Shown one piece after another: positions 7,975 through 15,080 of a DNA stretch of 30,585 bases (positions are counted from its first letter, which is position 1; every line of letters begins with the position of its first letter). The translations under genes and the position numbers were made by a program. Source of the stretch: JAZDOT01 sp043798355 (GTDB taxonomy: Bacteria; Patescibacteriota; Gracilibacteria; Peribacterales; Peribacteraceae); NCBI GenBank assembly GCA_043798355.1, contig JAZDOT010000007.1, positions 1-30,585 of the forward strand. Direction: 5' to 3'. Under the pieces are notes generated by a model that saw only the letters and a program-made list of their open reading frames with translations, searched no databases and was not told the DNA's origin.

Positions 7975-8261
7975 GGATGAGGATGAGTGGAGGGGGGTGC
8001 GGAGGATGTTCCTGCCATAGCCGGATCCTGCTCGGCGCGGAAGCGGTAGGTGATCCGCCCTTTTTCCAGATCGTAGGGCGTCATCTCCACTTTCACCCTG
8101 TCTCCCGGGAGGATGCGCACACGATGCACGCGCATACGACCTGCGAGCGTGCAGAGGAGCTGGTGATCCTGCGCCTGATCGGAAGTGATGCGGACCCTGA
8201 ACGTAGCATTTGGAAATGTTTCTTCCACAATGCCAATGAGTTCAATTACATCCTTCGACAC
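7971..8261 (-). CDS. infA: Translation initiation factor IF-1
   Basis: The S1/OB-fold factor occupies the 30S A site during initiation. Signatures are VIELIGIVEETFPNATFRV, AGRMRVHRVRILPGDRVKV and PYDLEKGRITYRFR. No ATG exists at the N-terminus; GTG 8261 (giving VSKDVIEL) is the best start, with TTG 8267 as the alternative. After the usual end at YRFR there are 21 extra residues ending in THPHP. A small insertion (SDQAQDHQ) lies in the first half, compared with ENGHE in typical IF-1. Its stop overlaps rpmJ. Confidence 0.92.
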   Translation of the reverse strand: MSKDVIELIGIVEETFPNATFRVRITSDQAQDHQLLCTLAGRMRVHRVRILPGDRVKVEMTPYDLEKGRITYRFRAEQDPAMAGTSSAPPSTHPHP

Positions 8262-8318
8262 AAGCAAAACATGCGTAAAAAGCCGCCAAATCCTACAGAT
8301 CGCTCGTGAGATCAGCAA

Positions 8319-8400
8319 GCAAACTCGACTTCTTTTTCCTCTCTGTAACAGAAATTCTATTGAGAAATAGTAATTTTATTGTCTAATAATAGAAAATACT
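8319..8400 (-). promoter_or_regulatory. AT-rich gap, possible internal promoter before infA
   Basis: The sequence between the map stop and infA is strikingly AT-rich against its surroundings. On the minus strand it holds TAGACA followed 20 bases later by TAGAAT, and also a TACTAT. Neither pair has ideal spacing, so a promoter for infA-rpsI is possible but not firm. Confidence 0.35.
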
Positions 8401-9150
8401 CTATGCAAGAATATCGCATCCGTCGGGCAATATGAGCAAGGTATGCTCTGCATGGGCGCAGAGCGTGTGATCACTCGTGAGAATCGTCCATCCGCCACCC
8501 ATTTCGCGGATAGCGCCGGTCCCAGCGCAAATGATGGGTTCCACAGCGATGATGGTCCGCTCGGGAAGGACCGGTCCCGTCCCCGCCGCACCGCTGTTCG
8601 GGATATCGGGGAACTGATGGAGGGCGGTACCGAGACCGTGGCCGGTGAGGAAGCGGACGGGGGAGAACCCTTTCGCCCTCGCCGTCTTTTCTATGGCAGC
8701 TGACAGATCACCGACGTTTCGCCCTTTCCGAATGATGTCCACAGCTGCTTTGAGTGCATCTTCGGTCGTTCGAATCAAAAGAGTTGCCTGTGCAGACACT
8801 GTTCCGACGGGCACGGTCACGCAGGCATCGGTATAGAGCACATCATAGAGCACACCGCAATCCAGGGAAATAATGTCCCCTTCCCTGAGCGCATAGTCTC
8901 CGGGAATGCCATGCACGCAGGCATCGTTCACCGATGTACACAGCGTCGCCGGGTAACCGTGGTACCCCTTGAATCCCGGGACAGCCCCCGCAAACGATCG
9001 GATGAATTCCTCCGCCTTCCGGTCGAGATCGATGGTCTTGATGCCCGGCTGTACCAAGCCGGAGACAAGCGTGAGGCAATCACGCAGGATCTTCCCGCCC
9101 GTACGAAGCGAATCGATCTCTTCCTCGGAAAAAAGTTGAAACTGCGACAT
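8401..9150 (-). CDS. map: Methionine aminopeptidase, type I
   Basis: The 249-residue enzyme removes the initiator Met from nascent chains. All five metal ligands are visible: D97 (SLDCG), D108 (YTDAC), H171 (TGHGLG), E204 (AVEPI) and E235 (HAEHT). H80 in VHGIPG is the substrate-contacting histidine. There is no N-terminal SH3-binding or zinc-finger extension, so it is the short bacterial form. It lies between adk and infA, its usual position. The start ATG 9150 has a C/T-rich leader. Confidence 0.97.
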   Translation of the reverse strand: MSQFQLFSEEEIDSLRTGGKILRDCLTLVSGLVQPGIKTIDLDRKAEEFIRSFAGAVPGFKGYHGYPATLCTSVNDACVHGIPGDYALREGDIISLDCGVLYDVLYTDACVTVPVGTVSAQATLLIRTTEDALKAAVDIIRKGRNVGDLSAAIEKTARAKGFSPVRFLTGHGLGTALHQFPDIPNSGAAGTGPVLPERTIIAVEPIICAGTGAIREMGGGWTILTSDHTLCAHAEHTLLILPDGCDILA

Positions 9151-9175
9151 TGTAAAACAATAGAGAGGATGAAAG

Positions 9176-9272
9176 CTTCTTAGGTTGTAGCTTAGCTTAT
9201 TAGCTTCTTAGGAAGAATTCTATGATGTTCCTGAAGTAAGAAGCTAAGAAGCTAAGAAGCTAAGAAGCTCCT
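9176..9272. repeat. AGCTTCTT octamer repeat between adk and map
   Basis: TAAGAAGC-type octamers are arranged as a direct run at about 9238-9270 and in the opposite orientation at about 9172-9211. The run enters the 3' end of adk and supplies its stop codon. The two blocks can pair as a long AT-rich hairpin. Confidence 0.75.
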
Positions 9273-9822
9273 TCAGCTTCGCATACACCTCCTCCACTGT
9301 CCCACCACTGTCCACCTCGATCACCTTCCCCTGCCTTCCGTACGCATCAATCACCGGGAGCGTCTTCTGTTCGAAGGTCTCCATGCGCCTTATGATGATC
9401 TCCGTATTCGCATCGTCCGCCCGCCCCTCCGCCTTCGCTCTGCCCAGAATACGCTTCAGAGCCTCCTCCTTCGAAAGGAGGAAGTGTACGCATGTGAAAT
9501 CACGGCCAACCTCCCGCAGGATGGCATCGAACGCCTCCATTTGATCTCTGTCCCGCGGGATGCCGTCGAAGAGGATTTTCTGGGTCTTCGGCCGCGCGAG
9601 AATGGCCTCTTTCACGACCTGCATGATGATTTCGAACGGGACCAGCTTCCCCACATCAATGAAGGACTTCACCGTCTCGCCGAGTGCGGATCCGGTAGCG
9701 GCGATGCTCCGGAGTTCCCCGCCCGCCTCGAAGATGTCGTAGCCAAATTCCGCAGCAAGCTTCTTCGCCTGCGTTCCTTTGCCGCAACCCTGGATGCCGA
9801 AGAAGACGAGATCCATGCGCAT
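9244..9822 (-). CDS. adk: Adenylate kinase
   Basis: The protein of about 192 residues interconverts ATP, ADP and AMP. The P-loop reads GIQGCGKGTQ; the NMP-binding region has FEAGGELR; DGIPRDRDQ is a variant of the usual DGFPR motif. The LID is short, without zinc cysteines (GRAKAEGRADDANTEIIIRR). ATG 9822 and ATG 9816 (MDLVFFG) are both possible starts; neither has a Shine-Dalgarno sequence. The last residues, LLSFLAS, and the TAG stop are encoded by AGCTTCTT repeats. Confidence 0.94.
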   Translation of the reverse strand: MRMDLVFFGIQGCGKGTQAKKLAAEFGYDIFEAGGELRSIAATGSALGETVKSFIDVGKLVPFEIIMQVVKEAILARPKTQKILFDGIPRDRDQMEAFDAILREVGRDFTCVHFLLSKEEALKRILGRAKAEGRADDANTEIIIRRMETFEQKTLPVIDAYGRQGKVIEVDSGGTVEEVYAKLKELLSFLAS

Positions 9823-9827
9823 AGGAT

Positions 9828-9860
9828 TATGTATTACGTATGAAGTATCAAGTATCAAAT
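9828..9860 (-). repeat. ATAC heptads upstream of adk
   Basis: On the coding strand the leader reads GATACTT, GATACTT, CATACGT, AATACAT, a degenerate 7-base tandem repeat ending just before the adk ATG. Confidence 0.6.
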
Positions 9861-10049
9861 TGCCTCACCCCCTAGCCCCCTCTCCTCCAACGACCTGACC
9901 CCTCTCCACTATCGTGAAGAGGGGAACTGTATGTGTGTCTGTTTGTTTTCTTCGAAAGAAAAACACACAACATACAAAAACATCTCCCTTCTCCTGCACA
10001 CAGGAGAAGGGTTGGGGATGAGGTCGAATTGGGGCCAGGGGGTGAGGCA
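9861..10049. repeat. 189-base nested palindromic element
   Basis: The ends are 19-base inverted repeats with one mismatch (9861-9879, TGCCTCACCCCCTAGCCCC; 10031-10049). Inside are CCCCTCTCC...GAGGGG around 9894-9924, a central T-rich/A-rich hairpin around TTCTTCGAAAGAA (about 9929-9976), and CTTCTCC...GGAGAAG at about 9989-10011. It looks like two REP/MITE-like units in head-to-head orientation. No transposase is encoded. Confidence 0.7.
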
Positions 10050-10080
10050 AAACAAAAAAACAGTAAACAATCACTCCGTC

Positions 10081-10302
10081 TCATGTACCGGCATTTGGAC
10101 ATCCATCCCCCTGAACCAGAAAGTCAGAAATGCGCCGCACAGGGCCCGGATCCCTGGTCAAATCCTCAACAGCTTCCCGACTCGGCCCATGCGCCAAAAA
10201 CTCTTGAAACTCGATGCGGGCTCTTGTTAACAATGGGCATGGAACTTCCCTTGGCCTACCCCTCGCCTCCACACTTTTAGTATTGATAGCAGCTTCGAGC
10301 AT
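10081..10302 (-). CDS. Possible small protein of 73 residues after secY
   Basis: An ATG ten bases after the secY stop opens a 73-residue frame. The second half (EFQEFLAHGPSREAVEDL, then DFLVQGDGC) vaguely resembles the N-terminal part of small proteins of unknown function with an EFLASGPSPEEI pattern; those usually continue with an acidic LTPEEEAELDEY segment, which is absent here. It may be a truncated copy or a chance frame. I assign no function. Confidence 0.35.
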   Translation of the reverse strand: MLEAAINTKSVEARGRPREVPCPLLTRARIEFQEFLAHGPSREAVEDLTRDPGPVRRISDFLVQGDGCPNAGT

Positions 10303-10312
10303 AAAAAAAGGA

Positions 10313-11590
10313 TTACACCAACTTCTCATAATCATGCGCGAGCATCTGCGCATTGATCTGCCGGATGAGATCCATCACCACGCCGACCACGATGATCAGT
10401 CCCGAGCCGGAGATGAGGAGATCTGCGGAACTCAAGGTGGAGTACGTCGTGAAGATGAGCGGAATGATGGCGACTGCGCCGAGGAAGAGGCCGCCCCACA
10501 GGTTCAGGCGGCTCGATGTGCGCGCGAGGACGTCCGCGGTCTGCTTGCCCGGGCGGATGCCCGGAATGAAGCCGCCACGCTTCTGAATGCTTTCCGCGAC
10601 CTCCGTGGGACGGAAGGTGACCGAAACGTAGAAATACGTGAAGGCGACGACGAGGAGGAAGTACACAGCCATATACACGAAGCTCGGATTCTGCGGGTTC
10701 ATGTAGGTCGTCACCATCCCGACGAGACGCTGGAACCGCGGTGCCGTCTGGAGAAACTGAGCGACGATGGCCGGCAGGGTAATGAGGGAAACGGCGAAAA
10801 TGATGGGAATCATGCCCGCCTGATTGATGCGGATGGGGATGCCGCCCGCAACACCCCGCCCGGCACCCTGATTGGCGTAGGTGATGGGAATCAGCCTGTG
10901 GGCATCAGTGAAGAGGACGACGGCAATGAGCATGAGAATGGAAACGGCGGCAAAGAGATAGAAGGCTCCCAATTTCCCCTGCCCTGCGAGAAAGAGGGAA
11001 CTCAAGGTAGCCGGCATATCCGCGACGATGCCCGTGAAGATGATGAGTGAGCTGCCGTTACTGATGCCTTTCTCCGTGATGAGCTCCCCCATCCACATGA
11101 GGATGACGGAGCCCGCCGTCACGAGCATCATGGGAATGAGCACGTGAGGGAAACTCAAATCGATGAGATCGGCTCCGCCACGCTTGAGCAGGATGAGGAA
11201 ACCGTAACTCTGCACGAACGCGAGGGGAACCGTGATGAGCCGCGTGTAGCGATTGATGACCTGCTGGCCGGAAATACCCTCCTTGCTGAGCGCCTCGAGC
11301 CGCGGAAAGATCACGGTGCACAGCTGCAGAATGATGGAGGCGTTGATGTACGGGGAGAGTCCGAGGAGCACGATGGAGAAGTTATCCAGCGATCCGCCCG
11401 TGAGCGCGGCGAAGACGCCGAGCACTCCGGTGCCGCCGCGGGAATCCAAAAACTGCCTGAGCGCGAAGGGATCCGTCCCCGGAATGGGGATGTGCGCGAC
11501 CACGCGGTAGAGAATCAGAATGAAGATCGTTATGAGAATGCGTTTGCGCAGATCCTCAGAGTGCCAGAGTTGCCAGAAGTATTTGAGCAT
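10313..11590 (-). CDS. secY: Protein translocase subunit SecY
   Basis: The 425-residue channel subunit of the Sec translocon has ten hydrophobic segments. Signatures are the early ILYRVVAHIPIPG, LGLSPYINASIILQL, the cytoplasmic KRGGFIPGIRPGKQTADVL loop and the ending MLAHDYEKLV. Length is normal. It begins six bases after the rplO stop and is followed by adk after a repeat-filled gap, the usual spc-operon order. Confidence 0.98.
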   Translation of the reverse strand: MLKYFWQLWHSEDLRKRILITIFILILYRVVAHIPIPGTDPFALRQFLDSRGGTGVLGVFAALTGGSLDNFSIVLLGLSPYINASIILQLCTVIFPRLEALSKEGISGQQVINRYTRLITVPLAFVQSYGFLILLKRGGADLIDLSFPHVLIPMMLVTAGSVILMWMGELITEKGISNGSSLIIFTGIVADMPATLSSLFLAGQGKLGAFYLFAAVSILMLIAVVLFTDAHRLIPITYANQGAGRGVAGGIPIRINQAGMIPIIFAVSLITLPAIVAQFLQTAPRFQRLVGMVTTYMNPQNPSFVYMAVYFLLVVAFTYFYVSVTFRPTEVAESIQKRGGFIPGIRPGKQTADVLARTSSRLNLWGGLFLGAVAIIPLIFTTYSTLSSADLLISGSGLIIVVGVVMDLIRQINAQMLAHDYEKLV

Positions 11591-11596
11591 GAGGAA

Positions 11597-12040
11597 TCAG
11601 CGGATGATCGTGACGGAGCCGCCTGCCTTCACAATGGCTTCCTTGGCAGAAGCTGAAACGGCATGGACAGAGAGGGCGAATTTCTTCGTGAGGGGTGCCG
11701 TTCCGGCAAGGATCTTCACCGGCTTCCTCGCGTGAACGAGACGGGATGCCTTGAGCGCGGCAATGTCGTAGTGCCCTGCCTCCAGACGCTTCGAAAGCGT
11801 ATCCAAGGAAAGGACTTCGTACTCTTTGTGCGCGGGGTGCCGGAAGCCCTTCAGCTTCGGCTGGCGGCGTATGAGGGGGGTCTGGCCTCCTTCGAATCCG
11901 AAGCGCTGCCCCTTGCCGACACGCGCATGCTGGCCTTTCGTCCCGCGGCCTGCGGTCTTTCCGCCGCCGGCGGCGATGCCGCGCGCGATGCGCTTATGCT
12001 TCTTGATGGACCCCGGTGCTGGCTTGAGCTGATGCAACAT
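11597..12040 (-). CDS. rplO: 50S ribosomal protein uL15
   Basis: The 147-residue protein has the family's MLHQLKPAPGSIKKHKRIARG, GRGTKGQHAR and FEGGQTPLIRRQPKLKGF segments and a C-terminal KAGGSVTI. Length is typical. It lies between the DJ-1-like gene and secY. Its leader carries a small hairpin, CTCCG (12056-12060) with CGGAG (12068-12072). Confidence 0.97.
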   Translation of the reverse strand: MLHQLKPAPGSIKKHKRIARGIAAGGGKTAGRGTKGQHARVGKGQRFGFEGGQTPLIRRQPKLKGFRHPAHKEYEVLSLDTLSKRLEAGHYDIAALKASRLVHARKPVKILAGTAPLTKKFALSVHAVSASAKEAIVKAGGSVTIIR

Positions 12041-12134
12041 AAGGAAGATCTTTCACTCCGATCCGTTCGGAGCGAAGCTCTGAGAGATCCTACTGATTCG
12101 AGCTACTGCGGTAAAGAGGGAAATAGGGGTTTTT
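12041..12134 (-). other. rplO leader with small hairpin
   Basis: CTCCG at 12056-12060 pairs with CGGAG at 12068-12072 and the stem extends imperfectly outward through CTTTC/GAAG. No promoter or gene is evident. Confidence 0.4.
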
Positions 12135-12644
12135 TCAGAGGCTGGCCAACGTCCTCCCGAACTCTTCGGCCGCGGCCGGCCCGTTCGCTGTGACGATCAT
12201 TCCGTCCACCGTCACATCGTCACCGGTATACGTAGCCCCGCTCGCCGTGAGAATCCCTGCCTGCTCGCCACCGCTGTCCCACACGGTCGCCTTGCGTCCG
12301 GAGAGGACCTTGGCCTTAGCGAGAATGAGGGGGGCGATGCAGATGGCTCCGAGTGGTTTCTGGGCCGCTGCCGTATCGAATGCGATCTTCAAAGCGGAAG
12401 GATCCACTCTGAGAGCCTCCGCCCCCGGCCCGCCGATGAAGGCGACGCGGTCATAATCCTCGAGAATGACATCCTTGAGCGCGATCTCAGCGATTTCGGT
12501 CGAGCCGAATTTCCCGCGACATGCGCCCGCTGTTATGCTCCCCAAAACGATTTGGAATCCTGCCTTGAGAAGACTGTCCCGCGTGCCCTTCAGTTCCGTG
12601 TCCTGAAAGTTCTCTTGGGCGATGATGAGGAGGACGGTGCGCAT
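12135..12644 (-). CDS. DJ-1/PfpI-family protein inside the ribosomal operon
   Basis: The 169-residue protein has the class I glutamine amidotransferase-like fold: TVLLIIAQENFQDTEL with the conserved Glu, AFIGGPGAEALR, the nucleophile elbow GAICIAPLILA with Cys about 102, and a late TANGPAAAEEFG. In PfpI proteases the Cys is followed by His (CHG); here it is Ile, so a protease role is unlikely, and a DJ-1-like glyoxalase, deglycase-type or chaperone role is more plausible (inference). ATG 12644 overlaps the rpsE stop as TGATG; a GTG one codon earlier also exists. It sits where rpmD normally lies, between rpsE and rplO. Confidence 0.9.
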   Translation of the reverse strand: MRTVLLIIAQENFQDTELKGTRDSLLKAGFQIVLGSITAGACRGKFGSTEIAEIALKDVILEDYDRVAFIGGPGAEALRVDPSALKIAFDTAAAQKPLGAICIAPLILAKAKVLSGRKATVWDSGGEQAGILTASGATYTGDDVTVDGMIVTANGPAAAEEFGRTLASL

Positions 12645-13261
12645 CACTTCTCAATGACATCCTCCCTCCTCACTTCCTTCACCTCCAAGCCGGCGCGCTC
12701 AGAGGAAAGCGCCTCGGCATCCTGCTCGGCGGCAACGGTTTCCTTGAGAGTCGTCTTCTTCTCTTCTTCCGGCGGAGGCGTGCCGCGCAACTGCTGCAAG
12801 GCAAGCATGGTCGCCTGCGCATTCACGAGCTTGTTCGAGCTTCCAAAGCGTTTCGAGAGGACGTTTCGGACTCCCGCGTGCTCGAGGATGACGCGGATCG
12901 CTCCTCCGGCGATGATCCCCGTTCCCTCGCGGGCGGGGAGCAGGCGGATGCGCGCTGCTTTGAACTTGAGATTGACTTCGTGAGGAATAGTCCCCTCAGG
13001 GATGGGCACGCGGATCATGCTGCGGCGTGCCGCGGACGTTGCCTTCTTCACCGCCTCCTGCACTTCCATGGCCTTGCCGGTCCCGAGGCCAACTTTGCCC
13101 TTCTTGTTCCCGAGGACCACGATGGCGCGGAAGCGCATGCGGCGGCCGCCTTTGACGACGCGCGTCACACGGTCGACGGAGAGAGTGGTCTCTTCGAACT
13201 CCTTGGGCTCATTACGGCGGTTGCCGGGCTTCTTGCGGTCGGGACGGGACGATTTAGGCAT
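12644..13261 (-). CDS. rpsE: 30S ribosomal protein uS5
   Basis: The 205-residue protein has the double-stranded RNA-binding region (VVKGGRRMRFRAIVVLGNKKGKVG) and the C-terminal S5 fold (LLPAREGTGIIAGGAIRVILEHAGV, KRFGSSNKLVNAQATMLAL). After about residue 160 there is a 45-residue acidic tail, PPPEEEKK... to VIEK, beyond the usual end. The ATG directly abuts a CCCTAA tract. The stop overlaps the DJ-1-like gene. Confidence 0.97.
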   Translation of the reverse strand: MPKSSRPDRKKPGNRRNEPKEFEETTLSVDRVTRVVKGGRRMRFRAIVVLGNKKGKVGLGTGKAMEVQEAVKKATSAARRSMIRVPIPEGTIPHEVNLKFKAARIRLLPAREGTGIIAGGAIRVILEHAGVRNVLSKRFGSSNKLVNAQATMLALQQLRGTPPPEEEKKTTLKETVAAEQDAEALSSERAGLEVKEVRREDVIEK

Positions 13262-13312
13262 TAGGGATAGGGTTAGGGCTAGAGAATCAGAAGCGGCCGT
13301 TCCCGGCCGCGG
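13261..13312 (-). repeat. Composite leader of rpsE: hairpin plus CCCTAA tract
   Basis: Three hexamers, TTAGGG, ATAGGG, TTAGGG (13261-13278), touch the start codon. AGAATC follows, then GCGGCC (13293-13298) pairs with GGCCGC (13305-13310) across GTTCCC. The order and spacing match the rpsD leader. Confidence 0.8.
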
Positions 13313-13319
13313 TAAAAAA

Positions 13320-13664
13320 TCAAAATTTCAATCCGCCCGCACGCGCGGCATCGGCCAACTCCTTGACGCGGCCGTGGTAGGCGTAGGCGTTGCGGTCGAA
13401 GACGATCGCGGAGATGCCCTTGGCAACGGCTTTCTTCGCAATGAGTTCACCGAGCTTCTTCGCGCCCTTCACGTTCGGACCCGCTTTCACCTCCTTCGTG
13501 GAGGCGGCAACAAGGGTCTTCCCAGCGGTATCGTCCACGATCTGCACCGTGATCTGCTTCAGTGAACGGAAGACCGTCATGCGCGGACGCTCTGCGGTAC
13601 CGTTCACGCGGGACCGGATGCGCCTTTTCCGCATAAGCCGTTGTTGAGTCTTCTTGAGGAGCAT
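13320..13664 (-). CDS. rplR: 50S ribosomal protein uL18
   Basis: The 114-residue 5S rRNA-binding protein shows RLMRKRRIRSRVNGTAERPRM (split by the usual loop), VFRSLKQITVQIVDD, and the C-terminal VFDRNAYAYHGRVKELADAARAGGLKF core. The start at ATG 13664 is chosen by family length; the frame is open further upstream into rplF. The leader is C/T-rich (CTCCTCCCTCCCCTCC) after a GC hairpin. Confidence 0.95.
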   Translation of the reverse strand: MLLKKTQQRLMRKRRIRSRVNGTAERPRMTVFRSLKQITVQIVDDTAGKTLVAASTKEVKAGPNVKGAKKLGELIAKKAVAKGISAIVFDRNAYAYHGRVKELADAARAGGLKF

Positions 13665-13679
13665 GGAGGGGAGGGAGGA

Positions 13680-13720
13680 GCGGCCGTTCCTGGCCGCGGG
13701 TGGCGGTTCCAGGCCGCGGG
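13680..13720 (-). repeat. GC hairpin with RGGAAC loop, leader of rplR
   Basis: GCGGCC (13680-13685) pairs with GGCCGC (13692-13697) across GTTCCT. A second half-copy, GGTTCCAGGCCGCGGG, follows at about 13704-13720. There is no CCCTAA tract here; a C/T-rich run takes its place before the rplR ATG. Confidence 0.75.
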
Positions 13721-13725
13721 AAAAA

Positions 13726-14283
13726 TTACGCTTCAGTCTTGGCGGCGGCCTTGCCCACCTTGCGGCGGACGATTTCATCGGTGTAGCGGATGCCTTTGCC
13801 CTTGTAGGGTTCCGGCGGACGGAATGTGCGTATGGAGGCAGCCACTTGTCCCACGAGTTGCTTATCGGCACCACGAATAGTGAGGAGATTCTTGTTCTTC
13901 TCATCCTGCACGACTTCGATGCCTGCAGGAATCGCATACTCGATGGGATGCGAGAAGCCGAGCTGGAGCACGAGCATCCTTCCCTTCACCTGCGCCTTGT
14001 AGCCCACACCGATGATCTCGAGCTTCTTGCTGTATCCTTCGCTCACCCCCTGCACCATGTTCGCGATGAGTTGGCGCGTGAGGCCGTGGAGCGCGCGATT
14101 CTCGTCCGTATCCTCCTTCCGTTCAACGATCACGCGGCTGCCCTCCACCTTCACGGAAACGGCAGCAGGCAGGAAAGCGTACGCCAACGTTTCCTTTTGC
14201 CCTTTCACGGTCACGGTGTTCCCTGTGACACTGACAGTCACACCGCCGGGGATAGCCACTGGTTTGCGACCAATCCGAGACAT
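13726..14283 (-). CDS. rplF: 50S ribosomal protein uL6
   Basis: The 185-residue two-domain protein opens MSRIGRKPVAIPGGV and has the LTRQLIANMVQGVSEGYSK linker and the C-terminal SIRTFRPPEPYKGKGIRY motif that contacts the sarcin-ricin region. Length is typical. It follows rpsH across a repeat-containing spacer of about 170 bases. Confidence 0.97.
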   Translation of the reverse strand: MSRIGRKPVAIPGGVTVSVTGNTVTVKGQKETLAYAFLPAAVSVKVEGSRVIVERKEDTDENRALHGLTRQLIANMVQGVSEGYSKKLEIIGVGYKAQVKGRMLVLQLGFSHPIEYAIPAGIEVVQDEKNKNLLTIRGADKQLVGQVAASIRTFRPPEPYKGKGIRYTDEIVRRKVGKAAAKTEA

Positions 14284-14454
14284 ATTAGAAATAGATAAAG
14301 GAACATGAGCGCTTTAAGCGACCAAAATGGCATTCACTTTTCCGCTTGCCTTCTCCCCCACGCTGGGGGAGAAGACCTGCCGGCCGAAGCCCGGCGGGCG
14401 AAGGCTGGTGGATGAGGGGGGCTTTGCCAATATGGGAAGAGAGAGACAACATGA
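14284..14454 (-). repeat. CTTCTCCCCC hairpin repeat between rpsH and rplF
   Basis: CTTCTCCCCC (14350-14359) and GGGGGAGAAG (14365-14374) form a perfect 10-bp stem with a 5-base loop. A nested second palindrome, CTGCCGG...CCGGCGGG, is inserted, then TGGATGAGGGGGG closes the unit near 14420. CCGCTTGC precedes the stem as in the copies at 20560 and 17120. Confidence 0.8.
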
Positions 14455-14844
14455 TTAGGAAATGGAACAGAGAACCTCCCCCCCCACCTTCTTCTCCCGC
14501 GCTTCGCGGTCGGTGAGGAGGCCCTGGCTGGTGGAGAGAATGGCAATGCCGTATCCGTTAAGGACGGGCTTGAGGGCGGTGCAAGCATGGTAGACGCGGC
14601 GACCGGGCTTGGAGATGCGCTTCAGTGTGAGAGTCGGCTTATCGGGGGAAAACGTCACTTCTACGGTCTTCTCTACCCCTTCTCCCACGACGCGCACTTC
14701 CGCGATCCACCCCTCGCGGCGGAGAATCTCGCAGAGTTGCTCCTTGATGCGCGACCACGAGGCGCGACACGAGGAGTGGCGTGCACGCTGGGCATTCCTG
14801 ATGCGGGTGAGGAGATCGCCGATGGGGTCTGTGACGTAGGTCAT
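14455..14844 (-). CDS. rpsH: 30S ribosomal protein uS8
   Basis: The 129-residue protein begins MTYVTDPIGDLLTRIRNAQRAR and ends with the family's NGYGIAILSTSQGLLTDREAREKKVGGEVLC. It binds the central domain of 16S rRNA. Length is typical. It starts four bases after the rpsN stop. Confidence 0.97.
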   Translation of the reverse strand: MTYVTDPIGDLLTRIRNAQRARHSSCRASWSRIKEQLCEILRREGWIAEVRVVGEGVEKTVEVTFSPDKPTLTLKRISKPGRRVYHACTALKPVLNGYGIAILSTSQGLLTDREAREKKVGGEVLCSIS

Positions 14845-14848
14845 GCTT

Positions 14849-15073
14849 TTACCAGGAAGATTTTGTAACGCCCGGGATCTCGCCGTTGATGGCCAGCTCC
14901 CGGAAGCAGATGCGGCAAATGCCGAAGAAGCGCATGTAGCCGTGGCGCCGTCCGCAGAGAGTGCAACGGTAGTAGATGCGCGTTGGGAACGTGACTTTCT
15001 TCCCGGCGGCCTTCTGACTGAGCGCCTTCTTCATGGTTGCCCTCTGCTTGTTGACGAGTGCTTTTCTGGCCAT
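14849..15073 (-). CDS. rpsN: 30S ribosomal protein uS14, zinc type
   Basis: The 74-residue protein starts at ATG 15073 (MARKALVNKQRATM); the longer frame upstream enters rplE. The zinc knuckle is present as CTLC and CRIC, and the ending FRELAINGEIPGVTKSSW is standard. The zinc form is usually 61 residues, so about 12 residues are added before the first cysteine pair, intermediate toward the long form. The ATG is preceded by CACCTCCT, which resembles an anti-Shine-Dalgarno rather than a ribosome-binding site. Confidence 0.95.
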   Translation of the reverse strand: MARKALVNKQRATMKKALSQKAAGKKVTFPTRIYYRCTLCGRRHGYMRFFGICRICFRELAINGEIPGVTKSSW

Positions 15074-15080
15074 AGGAAAA

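Noticed and set aside
10214..11050. Plus-strand frame of 278 codons over secY
   Set aside because: The strongly charged sequence is antisense of membrane segments; secY is certain.
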